Shown here: positions 1 through 7,684 of the stretch, one piece after another | Position numbering within the stretch: the first letter of the stretch is position 1 | Layout: each line of letters opens with the position of its first letter | From: JANSWY01 sp038525605 | GTDB taxonomy: Bacteria > Bacteroidota > Bacteroidia > Cytophagales > Cyclobacteriaceae | Assembly: GCA_038525605.1 (NCBI GenBank) | Contig: JBCBHL010000308.1 | Location: forward strand, 1-8,893 | Length of the DNA stretch: 8,893 bases | Reading direction: 5' to 3' | The notes under the pieces: generated by a model | Databases searched by the model: none | What the model saw: the letters and a program-made list of their open reading frames with translations, nothing else | Told to the model about the DNA's origin: nothing | Position numbers and translations under genes: made by a program

Positions 1-10
1 ATAAAAGATA

Positions 11-1705
11 GTGCTATCTTTTATTTGCTATCGGTTATTCCTGAACAAAGAGACCTTTTTTAGAATCAACAGATTGGCTATCATCTTTATGATCAGTTGC
101 TCTTTGCTTTTCCCTCTGATCGAAATCCCACAGGAATTATCTTTTAGGAAAGGATCAAGAAACTTCATTGAATTTGCCACTCCGGAAGGTTTATTTGCAG
201 TCGATTATACTCAAAATTCGAAAGAGGACTCAAACAAAAAAGTTGAAAAACAACAACATCCGATCATCGAAAACAAGAGTGGATGGGAGTTTATTGAAGC
301 CTTCTTCTGGACTTATTTCTCAGGGGTTATCGTATTTGCTATCACTTTTCTCATTCAACTTTATCAGCTAAAGATAAAATCAAAAAAACTGGAACGCATT
401 AAAGATGGTCAGTTTACCATTTATGAATTGACAGGAAACCAACCACCATTTTCCTTTTATAAACACATTTATCTAAATCCCTCTCTCTACGATCCCGAAA
501 CATACAACCAAATCATTGCCCACGAAAAAGTACATATTTTGAAAAAGCACTACCTCGATAAACTTTTAGGAGAGCTATTGGTGATCTGTTTTTGGTTTAA
601 TCCCATCTGTTGGTTTTTAAGAAAAGATATTGGTAATAACCTTGAATATCAGACTGATGACGAAATTTTAGCTAGTGGTATCAATGAAGAGTCTTACCAG
701 ATGAGTCTTTTGCGTGTTTCTGTGAGGCAGCATCCTCTGAGTTTTACCAATAACTACAATCAAAGCTTTCTTGAAAAGAGAATAGAAATGATGAAAGCAA
801 GAAAATCATCTGTGAAATCAACCTGGAAATACCTGATGATCCTGCCATTGTTTAGCCTGACCTTACTCTCTTTTAATGCCACCGATTGCACAGACTGCAA
901 TGACGACATTCTGCTAAAAGAACGATATGAGTACAGCTATGATCACATTGAAGAGGTCAACATCGAAACAACTTTTAAGTCATTATCAGAACAAAACACC
1001 TTGTACGTAGCGAATGTATCCGGAAAGGTACTGGTGACAGGACAGGATCAAAACGCTATTGAAGTTATTGCCTTCAAAAAAATTCATGCAACGAATAACG
1101 ATCAATTGGAAATTGGGGTCAGTGACATCAAGATTAGCAGACATATCGAAGATCATAGATTGTCTTTGTTTCTTGAATCCCCATACAGCAAATTCGATCC
1201 CGAGACATACGATTTCAGCTACAGCGATAACTGTGATAACAATCCCTGTTTTGAATATGATTTTTTAATTGACTATCAGATTAAAGTTCCGAAAAATACC
1301 AGTATCGTTATTCAAAACATCAATAAAGGAGATGTGGAAGTCAGAAACATAACAGGTAGCTACATCAATATTAATCATATAACTGGATCAATTGTACTGC
1401 TGGATGTAGCCAGTGATTGCAAGCTTGAAACTATTACCGGAAATATCACTGCCAGCTTTGATGCAACACCTGCCGGAACCTCTTCTTTCAAGACTGTTAG
1501 CGGATTTATTGAAGCAAGCTATCCAAAGAATTTCTCAGGACAAATAGAGCAGATCGCCGGGAATGGCAAATTCATTTCCGATTATCCAATAGCTTCCCAA
1601 TTTCTGAAAAATAACCTGGTAAGCAGGCGCTTTGCATTAGGGGACAGCGACGCTTCTTTCAGATTTGAGACTACCAGCGGTGACATTCGATTAAAATCTA
1701 ACTAA
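11..1705 (+). CDS. M56 (BlaR1-like) membrane metallopeptidase fused to a DUF4097-like beta-helix domain; 5' end uncertain
   Basis: This is an integral membrane zinc protease of the BlaR1/MecR1 type, which transmits an envelope signal by intracellular proteolysis, classically of a BlaI/MecI repressor. The zinc motif HEKVH lies at residues 171-175 on the cytoplasmic side, and E212 in NLEYQTDD is the likely third ligand. Hydrophobic segments lie near residues 20-40, 93-116, 185-203 and 272-289. After the last one, the exported C-terminus (about 300-564) is not the penicillin-binding sensor of BlaR1. It has repeated rungs (NITG 446-449, HITG 456-459, TITG 474-477, VSG 496-498, closing TTSGD 554-558) typical of DUF4097 putative adhesins. 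Cysteine pairs C293/C296 and C408/C413 are exported and could form disulfides. The start is doubtful. GTG at 11 gives a first membrane segment about 10 residues shorter than usual, and an in-frame TAA sits at 2-4, so the gene may be 5'-truncated or frameshifted. The family call is firm; the signal sensed and the target are unknown. Confidence 0.85.
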   Translation: MLSFICYRLFLNKETFFRINRLAIIFMISCSLLFPLIEIPQELSFRKGSRNFIEFATPEGLFAVDYTQNSKEDSNKKVEKQQHPIIENKSGWEFIEAFFWTYFSGVIVFAITFLIQLYQLKIKSKKLERIKDGQFTIYELTGNQPPFSFYKHIYLNPSLYDPETYNQIIAHEKVHILKKHYLDKLLGELLVICFWFNPICWFLRKDIGNNLEYQTDDEILASGINEESYQMSLLRVSVRQHPLSFTNNYNQSFLEKRIEMMKARKSSVKSTWKYLMILPLFSLTLLSFNATDCTDCNDDILLKERYEYSYDHIEEVNIETTFKSLSEQNTLYVANVSGKVLVTGQDQNAIEVIAFKKIHATNNDQLEIGVSDIKISRHIEDHRLSLFLESPYSKFDPETYDFSYSDNCDNNPCFEYDFLIDYQIKVPKNTSIVIQNINKGDVEVRNITGSYININHITGSIVLLDVASDCKLETITGNITASFDATPAGTSSFKTVSGFIEASYPKNFSGQIEQIAGNGKFISDYPIASQFLKNNLVSRRFALGDSDASFRFETTSGDIRLKSN

Positions 1706-1709
1706 TCTT

Positions 1710-3728
1710 ATGAAATACATTTTATCTATCTTTTTTGCCTTATTGATTTCCAGTGTCGCAGCACATAATGGAAAATTGGCCTATGCTTATCCAACTGATT
1801 CAAAAAAAATCGATGGCAACACTACAGATTGGCAGAATGAAAACTGGATCGAGATTGATGAGCAATTCGGCAAAAAATCCAACGGCCCAGACGATATCTC
1901 CGCTCGATATAAAATAGCTTATCTAAAGGCAGAAAATGCACTGTATTTCATCACAGAAATTACAGATGATATTTTCATGAAAGGTGATTACTATGAATTT
2001 TACTTCAATGGAATTCATCAAAAAAACATTGCAGGGGTCGCATCTTTGATATTTAAAGGAAAGGACTTATTGCTGAGAATCCATGAAAAGGAAAAAGATC
2101 CGTTTCACGGTGCAATTACAAGAGAAAGCATCCTCTACAAAACCAGACGAAGTAAAAACCGATGGGTCATCGAAGCAAAAATCACCCTTCCTGATTTGGT
2201 TAATGACTATAAAACCATCGGCGTAGACCATTTGATTGTGGATATAGATGACACAACAGGAGAAAAAACATACGTGAACTGGGGAATTGGTTACAACGGA
2301 TTCTGGAAAGAATATAACTCGGGTCAATTGGGGGACGTGATACTGCTGCCAAAACAAGAAACATTTTACTCCGTTTCAGGTGAAATTCTATGGAAAAACC
2401 AACTGAAAAATCTTCAAAATACGGTTAGAATTACCAATGAAGACTATCCTGCATTTTGGACAGAAGTGAAGACTGATTCGACAGGTAGCTTTACGGCAGA
2501 ATTACCGGCAGGTCGATATTACCTGTCACCTTCTTATCCCCTGACCAACCCTTTTGCAGGGGATGGTTATGGAAATCAGCAAAGAACTGATATTCATTTC
2601 AGAGAAAGGTTTGAGGTCAGTAGCAAACAGGTAGAATTACAATCGGTCACCTTTCCTGTCTTTCCCGAACCTGACTATCTAATGCAGGCATCTGGCATTA
2701 TCGATTCCTGGCATCTAGCTCAAAGCCCCGAGCAGCTTTCAGCTTTTATCAGGACGCACATGTCATACTACAACGTTGCAGGTGCTTCAGTGGCAGTTAT
2801 CAAAAATGGCGAAATAGTTTACAACGAAGTATTTGGGGTCAGAAGTAATTTAAACAAGGAACCTATCACCAACAAAACACTTTTTCAGGCTGCTTCTGTT
2901 ACCAAAAGTGTGTTTGCTTTCATCGTCAATCGATTAGTCGACCAGGGCATATTCGATCTGGATACACCATTGCATCAATTACTTGCTTTTGATAACTACA
3001 GTGAGGATGATCGTTATCAAAAAATCACAGGCAGAATGGTCCTCAACCACACAACGGGCATGCCAAACTGGGCTTTCGGAGGGCCCGGTGGTTATGCATC
3101 CAATGCCAAGGGCACATTACTTTTTGAGCCTGGCTCTAAGTTCAGTTACTCAGGAGAAGCCTTTGAATATCTGGCGCGTGTCATTAGCAAAGTAACCGGA
3201 AAAAGTATCAACGAACTGTTGCATCAGGAAGTAATTGAAACGCTGGATATATCCCCACTCTACTTTACAGGAAATGAGTCGATGGAACTCGCCCAGGGAC
3301 ATTTGCAGTCAAATGCTACATACTGGGGAGGATATGCTACGGAACCGGGAGTAGCTCACAGCATGTTGACCAATGCTTCGGACTTTGCTGAATTTATAGT
3401 GGCGCTCACCAATAAAAATGGCATGTCCAAGGAACAATACCAGAATATGTTTCAAAAAACTGTTTCTGCTCCGGGCTATCCAATGTCTCCTGATAATAAC
3501 TACTGGGGTCTGGGAATGGGACTTGGCTTTTTTGTACAAAATACGGTAGCCGGGAAAGCAGTGATGCATGGTGGTAGCAACTACGATTTCCAAAGTGAAT
3601 TCGTTCTCTATCCTGAGTCTAAAAACGGATTTGTAATCTTCACCAATAGCAACACTGGACACAAACTCGGACAGGCTATTGGTAAATATCTCTTTTATGG
3701 AGGAGTGGTAAAACCCTCAAACCCTTAA
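1710..3728 (+). CDS. Secreted serine hydrolase: CBM9-like domain, regulatory-like domain, class C beta-lactamase fold
   Basis: This is a 672-residue exported protein. Residues 1-19 are a signal peptide (MKYILSIFFALLISSVAAH). About 23-210 resemble the CBM9-like sugar-binding or DOMON-like fold, with the opening IDGNTTDW and the run ALYFITEITDD. About 219-310 look like a carboxypeptidase regulatory-like beta-sandwich (YSVSGEILW, then DSTGSFTAELPAGRYYL). About 332-668 are the beta-lactamase/DD-peptidase fold, with nucleophile and base S396-V-T-K399, second motif Y480-S-G482 (YSG instead of YxN, a common variant in Bacteroidota serine hydrolases), HTTGMPNW, and third motif H620-G-G622. All catalytic elements are present, so it should be an active periplasmic or surface esterase, DD-peptidase or amidase-like enzyme. 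Beta-lactam hydrolysis cannot be inferred. It starts 4 nt after the M56 gene stop, which suggests cotranscription and perhaps translational coupling. No T9SS C-terminal sorting domain is evident. Confidence 0.88.
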   Translation: MKYILSIFFALLISSVAAHNGKLAYAYPTDSKKIDGNTTDWQNENWIEIDEQFGKKSNGPDDISARYKIAYLKAENALYFITEITDDIFMKGDYYEFYFNGIHQKNIAGVASLIFKGKDLLLRIHEKEKDPFHGAITRESILYKTRRSKNRWVIEAKITLPDLVNDYKTIGVDHLIVDIDDTTGEKTYVNWGIGYNGFWKEYNSGQLGDVILLPKQETFYSVSGEILWKNQLKNLQNTVRITNEDYPAFWTEVKTDSTGSFTAELPAGRYYLSPSYPLTNPFAGDGYGNQQRTDIHFRERFEVSSKQVELQSVTFPVFPEPDYLMQASGIIDSWHLAQSPEQLSAFIRTHMSYYNVAGASVAVIKNGEIVYNEVFGVRSNLNKEPITNKTLFQAASVTKSVFAFIVNRLVDQGIFDLDTPLHQLLAFDNYSEDDRYQKITGRMVLNHTTGMPNWAFGGPGGYASNAKGTLLFEPGSKFSYSGEAFEYLARVISKVTGKSINELLHQEVIETLDISPLYFTGNESMELAQGHLQSNATYWGGYATEPGVAHSMLTNASDFAEFIVALTNKNGMSKEQYQNMFQKTVSAPGYPMSPDNNYWGLGMGLGFFVQNTVAGKAVMHGGSNYDFQSEFVLYPESKNGFVIFTNSNTGHKLGQAIGKYLFYGGVVKPSNP

Positions 3729-3732
3729 TTCT

Positions 3733-5523
3733 ATGAAGTATCTTTTATTTTTTATGGTGGTCATGTGCAGCGGAATCTGCTACTCACAAACAACTGTCAC
3801 TTTTCAGGTTAACAACGTAGAAAACTCAAAATTCAAGTATGTGGGAATTCGTGGCGGGCAAGCGCCTTTGAATTGGTCCAAATCCACGAAGATGACAAAG
3901 ACTGATGAAGGCTATTCTGTCTCTGTCACTTTTGAAGAAGATGTAAAGACCATCTTGTTTAAATATGTGCTTTACAATTCGGATTCTAAAATTGAATGGG
4001 AATCTATCCCAAACCGACTCCTAAGGATTGGCAAACAATCAGAAATATCAGTGAATCACCGCTGGAATAAAGGCGAAGCAGTAGACGTAAAGAAACTTTC
4101 TAAAATACCTTCAGACGGACTGATGAAGGATTTCGAGCTCATCAAAACGATGATCCTTGATGTCCACCCTGGTACTTATCGATATGCCGATGAAGCAAAA
4201 ATCGATAGTGCATTAGAAGAACTGAAAAGACAATTTAAATCTGATTTAACTTATGGCGAAGCATATCTGGCAATATCCAAAGTGCTGGGGGCTATTCAAT
4301 GTGACCACACCTTTGCTTCTTTTTACAATCAATCGAATGTTGTAAAAGCTGTCATTCACGAGCAAAGAGATAAGCTGCCTTTCACCTTCTTATGGATTGA
4401 CAATAAGATGATCGTAGAGTTTGATGCCAGCGATGCTTCGTTACCAAAAGGAACCGAGGTGGTATCGATCAATGGATACAGCAGCACTGATATTCTCAAT
4501 CAAATCATGCCCTACGCCAAAGCAGATGGTGCTACTGATAAAAGTCGTGTAAAACAAATAGAGATTGACGGATATCCCTACAGACACAATGCCTTCGATG
4601 TCTTTCATCCCCTACTTTTCCCCGCAAACGGTAAATTTGAACTGGTCGTCAACGATCCTGATGGCAAGACTAAAAGCCTAACTGTGTTAGCTATCACCAG
4701 AGAAGAAAGGTCGAAACTCCTAAAATCCAGGTATCCTGAATTTGCTTATCAAAAGGAAGGTTTGTGGGGTTACGAGAAAATTAATGAAAGCACGGGAATC
4801 ATCCGGGCAGGAACTTTTGATGATTACGGAATGGACATGGATTGGCGGAAGTACTTCTCCACCACTTTTAAACAAATCAATCAGGAAAAGATCAAACACC
4901 TGATCGTAGATCTTAGAAAAAATCAGGGTGGTTTTGATGAAATCGCACTCGGTTTAATACAGCATTTGGTCAAAAAAGAAGGATTAGTGGAAGATTTCAT
5001 CGGTAAGTCACGTTACAAAGACTTCCCTGAAAGTTTAAAACCCTATGCCAAATCATGGGGTGATCCGTGGTTCCATCAGATGGAAGTTGTCTCTGCAAAA
5101 GATTCCGAAGGATATTATTTACTGGCTGAGGAAAATGATGAAGTTGTAAAACCAGCAAAAAATGCATTTAAGGGAGAAATATATTTTCTGGTAGGTCCAG
5201 CCAATGTTTCGATGGCTTTTTACCTAGCTACTGGCATTAAGAAATACAACATCGGCACGTTGATCGGCGATGAAACAGGTGGTAATCAACGCGGTATCAA
5301 TGGTGGCCAGATACTCTTTCTGAGACTTCCCAACTCAAAGATAGAAATTGATTTCCCGGTAGAGGGCAGTTTCGCAAAAGAGGAAAACCTACCCAACAGT
5401 GGCATTATGCCAGATCTTGAGGTATCCACCACGATAGCTGATATCAGAGCTGGCAGAGACCCGCAACTGGAAGCAGCATTAGACCTTATCAAAGAAAAAT
5501 CAGGAACTATCAGCGGCAATTAA
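3733..5523 (+). CDS. Secreted S41 family peptidase with N-terminal CBM20-like domain
   Basis: This is a 596-residue exported protein with a signal peptide at 1-19 (ending CYSQ). Residues about 20-108 resemble a CBM20-type beta-sandwich (VTFQVNNV near the start, GIRGGQAPLNWS, then FKYVLYNSDSKIEWE and IPNR). About 118-205 are the helical N-terminal part of S41 peptidases, with D191-H192-T193. A PDZ-like region covers about 218-325 (LPKGTEVVSINGYS). The protease core has IVDLRKNQGG (D393 to G400), the likely nucleophile S493 in ANVSMA, GDETGGN (E514) and the terminal signature GIMPDLEV (D561). The CtpA-type catalytic lysine is absent, as its place holds E514. This favours an IRBP/tricorn-like S41 branch using Ser, His and Glu instead of a Ser-Lys dyad. 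It lies 4 nt downstream of the serine hydrolase gene, in the same orientation, so it is very likely in the same operon. The substrate is unknown; S41 members trim exported proteins or peptides. Confidence 0.87.
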   Translation: MKYLLFFMVVMCSGICYSQTTVTFQVNNVENSKFKYVGIRGGQAPLNWSKSTKMTKTDEGYSVSVTFEEDVKTILFKYVLYNSDSKIEWESIPNRLLRIGKQSEISVNHRWNKGEAVDVKKLSKIPSDGLMKDFELIKTMILDVHPGTYRYADEAKIDSALEELKRQFKSDLTYGEAYLAISKVLGAIQCDHTFASFYNQSNVVKAVIHEQRDKLPFTFLWIDNKMIVEFDASDASLPKGTEVVSINGYSSTDILNQIMPYAKADGATDKSRVKQIEIDGYPYRHNAFDVFHPLLFPANGKFELVVNDPDGKTKSLTVLAITREERSKLLKSRYPEFAYQKEGLWGYEKINESTGIIRAGTFDDYGMDMDWRKYFSTTFKQINQEKIKHLIVDLRKNQGGFDEIALGLIQHLVKKEGLVEDFIGKSRYKDFPESLKPYAKSWGDPWFHQMEVVSAKDSEGYYLLAEENDEVVKPAKNAFKGEIYFLVGPANVSMAFYLATGIKKYNIGTLIGDETGGNQRGINGGQILFLRLPNSKIEIDFPVEGSFAKEENLPNSGIMPDLEVSTTIADIRAGRDPQLEAALDLIKEKSGTISGN

Positions 5524-5564
5524 AATGCGATAAAAAACTTACAACAACACAAAAACTCACACTC

Positions 5565-6818
5565 ATGACATTAAAAAAAGGAATAAAAATTGGTACAATT
5601 ACCTTGTTGACGATCATTATTGGGGCTATATGGTTTTTATTGTATGAAACAATAGATGAATTAGAAGCAGATCACTCTTCTATCGATCAATACCTTCAAA
5701 AATTCTACAACCCAAACAGAACAGCAGGCTTTGCCGTAGCAGTATTTAGTGCTGATACTATATATTTTAAAAAAGGTTATGGTTATGCAGATGTGGCATT
5801 AAAAAGGCCTTATACAACAAATACGCAGCAGTACATTGCCTCCGTTTCAAAAACATTGATAGGTATTTCGCTATTGAAAGCGCAGGAATTGGATATACTG
5901 GACTTAAATACACCCATCAACGAATACCTGCCTTTCGAAGTTTCTAACCCATCATATCCGGATTCGGAAATTACCTTAAGACACCTTGCCACGCACACCT
6001 CCTCTCTTGATTACAATGAAACTGTTGTAGAATCATTATATATAGCGGATACCCTGAAAAATCCTTCTCTCTCTCCGATTATGGGGGCTTATTTCATGAA
6101 TCGCAAAATGGGTGATGTTACTTATGGAGATTACAGACCGGGAACAAAATTCAATTATTCGAATATCGGCGCAAGCCTGGCAGCATATGTCATAGAAATT
6201 CAATCCGGAATGACCTTCGATCAATTCACACAGAAATTCATCTTTGAAAGAGTAGGAATGAATAATTCTACATGGTTTGAATCAAAAGCAGAAAGTAGCT
6301 TGTTCAGCACCTATTATGAGTCAATAGAAAAAAATCAATTAAAAGAAGTAGCAACAACAGGTGTTCAAATGTATCCTTCCAGAGACCTGATAACTAATAT
6401 CGACGATTTGATTACCTACTGTCAGGCAATCCTCAGAAAAGATAGTAGATTACTTAGTCAGGAATCCTATGCATTACTCACAGCGGAAATGCTTGGAAAC
6501 GGGGTAGAGAATAAAATGGTGGATAATAGCGGAATATTCTTATTGATTGACCGCAACCAATCCGGTGTCACCTACTCGCTCACAGGAATGAATGGAGGAG
6601 ATAACTGCATCAACACAAAGATGTGGTTTGACCAAACAACCGGGCTGGGTTACATCTTTATAGGCAACACTGGATATAGTCAATTCAATAGAATCAATCA
6701 CATCTGGTTATTCAAAAGTTTAATCAGCCTGGGTGATCACATCGCCTTCAGAGGTGACAATGGTACATTTAAGAATAGATGGCACAATTGGTACAGTAGG
6801 GTAATGGCCATATTTTAA
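5565..6818 (+). CDS. Membrane-anchored serine hydrolase (class C beta-lactamase fold) with degenerate third motif
   Basis: This is a 417-residue protein with a short basic N-terminus and one membrane segment at about 9-28 (ITLLTIIIGAIWFLLY), most simply an uncleaved anchor holding the domain in the periplasm. The beta-lactamase fold follows, with S93-V-S-K96 (nucleophile and base), LRHLATHTSSLDY, and Y198-S-N200 in FNYSNIGA. The expected HxG/KTG-like third motif, usually GHSGGD in relatives, reads G-M-N-G-G-D at 341-346, so the histidine position is M342. The other two motifs are intact, so acylation chemistry may remain while substrate binding or activity differs; this is inference. It lies 41 nt after the S41 gene with no recognisable promoter in the A-rich gap, so it is probably the last gene of the cluster. 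It is shorter than gene 1710-3728, lacks extra domains and belongs to a different subfamily, so the two are not recent duplicates. Confidence 0.85.
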   Translation: MTLKKGIKIGTITLLTIIIGAIWFLLYETIDELEADHSSIDQYLQKFYNPNRTAGFAVAVFSADTIYFKKGYGYADVALKRPYTTNTQQYIASVSKTLIGISLLKAQELDILDLNTPINEYLPFEVSNPSYPDSEITLRHLATHTSSLDYNETVVESLYIADTLKNPSLSPIMGAYFMNRKMGDVTYGDYRPGTKFNYSNIGASLAAYVIEIQSGMTFDQFTQKFIFERVGMNNSTWFESKAESSLFSTYYESIEKNQLKEVATTGVQMYPSRDLITNIDDLITYCQAILRKDSRLLSQESYALLTAEMLGNGVENKMVDNSGIFLLIDRNQSGVTYSLTGMNGGDNCINTKMWFDQTTGLGYIFIGNTGYSQFNRINHIWLFKSLISLGDHIAFRGDNGTFKNRWHNWYSRVMAIF

Positions 6819-6824
6819 CATACA

Positions 6825-6847
6825 AAAAGTCAGGTGAAAACTGTTTT
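6825..6847. terminator. Weak possible bidirectional hairpin between convergent genes
   Basis: The 44-nt gap between the convergent genes contains CAG (6831-6833) and CTG (6841-6843) around a 7-nt loop. This extends, past a 2-nt bulge, to AAAA (6825-6828) facing TTTT (6844-6847). The A and T tracts would serve both strands. The GC part of the stem is only 3 bp, so it may be no real terminator; it is listed because nothing better exists in the gap. Confidence 0.22.
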
Positions 6848-6862
6848 ACTAAATAGAAATCA

Positions 6863-7531
6863 TTATTTCCTTGGCCTAACTCCAAACCTTACCTGATACC
6901 CAACATTGATTGTAGGAGAAATAAAGTCTCCATTATCATAATTTAATGGGATAATTTTATCGTAAAACTCACTTTGATCTTCATATACTGTCTCCACCCT
7001 CCTGATCTTAAACCCGGCTCCAGCATATAATTCATGTATCAACCTCCCTTTTCCAAGTCTTTTTCTGTAGTCCATGAATACTGATATGGATTGTATAGAT
7101 CGATCCACGAATGTAGACCTCCCGGAAAATGATGCACTACCCGGTGTCACCTCAATGGTAGTATGCGCACCAGCATTAGTTCTTCGATATAATACATTGA
7201 AATAGACAGGATGTTCATCGGATGGTTTGAAATATCCCCCAAACAAGAAACCTCTCCTTGCATATCGAAGCTGTAAATTGGAGTTCATACCATGAAAACT
7301 TTCGTACAAAATATTGTTTGGATGAATCCAACCTGCGCTGAGACCAAGCCGATCCCTACTGGCGACTGAAACGTTCACACGAAACTCATCGACAAGCCAC
7401 CTAAGCGGGTTATGAACTGTTATGAATACCTGATTAGTAGCATTGGAAGAAGAGTCTGCCTCAATCCTCTGTCCAAGACAGGCAGCGGAACTTAATAATA
7501 ATAACAATACGAATAACGATGATCTTTTCAT
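6863..7531 (-). CDS. Outer-membrane beta-barrel-like protein, function unknown
   Basis: This is a 222-residue exported protein. Residues 1-21 form a signal peptide (MKRSSLFVLLLLLSSAACLGQ). The cysteine before the end does not sit in a good lipobox (the -3 position is serine), so signal peptidase I cleavage near CLGQ is more likely than lipidation. The mature part alternates polar and hydrophobic residues in short strands rich in aromatics and glycine (for example LYAGAGFKIRRVET) and finishes with a strand near PTINVGYQVRFGV. This is the look of small Bacteroidota outer-membrane barrels, including DUF3575-like proteins. No catalytic motif was recognised. The gene is alone on the minus strand, convergent with the hydrolase cluster and divergent from the substrate-binding-like gene, so it is its own transcription unit. 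The barrel call rests on pattern, not on a recognised family match. Confidence 0.7.
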   Translation of the reverse strand: MKRSSLFVLLLLLSSAACLGQRIEADSSSNATNQVFITVHNPLRWLVDEFRVNVSVASRDRLGLSAGWIHPNNILYESFHGMNSNLQLRYARRGFLFGGYFKPSDEHPVYFNVLYRRTNAGAHTTIEVTPGSASFSGRSTFVDRSIQSISVFMDYRKRLGKGRLIHELYAGAGFKIRRVETVYEDQSEFYDKIIPLNYDNGDFISPTINVGYQVRFGVRPRK

Positions 7532-7560
7532 AAAATGGTTTTTTAGTTTTAGTAATTGTA

Positions 7561-7592
7561 AAAATATATAATATTACATGAATGTCTATCAA
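7561..7592 (-). promoter_or_regulatory. Candidate Bacteroidota promoter for the minus-strand barrel gene
   Basis: Read on the minus strand, TTG (7592-7590) is followed after 21 nt by TATATTTT (7568-7561). This resembles the Bacteroidota -33 TTTG and -7 TAnnTTTG pattern with the final G missing. It would place transcription initiation roughly 20-25 nt before the start codon at 7531. The region is very AT-rich, so chance matches are likely. Confidence 0.35.
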
Positions 7593-7684
7593 CTGAATAA
7601 AAAAAGACTTACGAATTGTGATAAAAACTAATAGACAACAGACTGGTTACATACATTGATCAATTCAAAAAAATACATTTACCT

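Noticed and set aside
11..1705. Reading the M56 protein as a true beta-lactam sensor BlaR1
   Set aside because: The exported part has no SxxK-type penicillin-binding motif and shows DUF4097-like rungs, so antibiotic sensing is not supported.
2067..2357. 96-codon minus-strand open frame inside the first serine hydrolase gene
   Set aside because: It lies wholly within a well-supported gene, and its product is low-complexity and cysteine/phenylalanine-rich with no recognisable domain; it is an antisense shadow.
3309..3662. 117-codon minus-strand open frame inside the same hydrolase gene
   Set aside because: It is opposite the region holding the Y480 and H620 motifs; the product shows no domain, signal peptide or sensible composition.
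1710..6818. Calling the two serine hydrolases beta-lactamases (ampC-like resistance genes)
   Set aside because: The fold is shared by many esterases and peptidases; the variant YSG motif in one and the missing HxG/KTG in the other give no support for beta-lactam hydrolysis.
7652..7681. Promoter for the THI5-like gene using TACATTTA at 7674-7681
   Set aside because: The only nearby TTG (7656-7658) is just 15 nt away, and initiation would fall at or after the start codon; no convincing promoter was seen for this gene.
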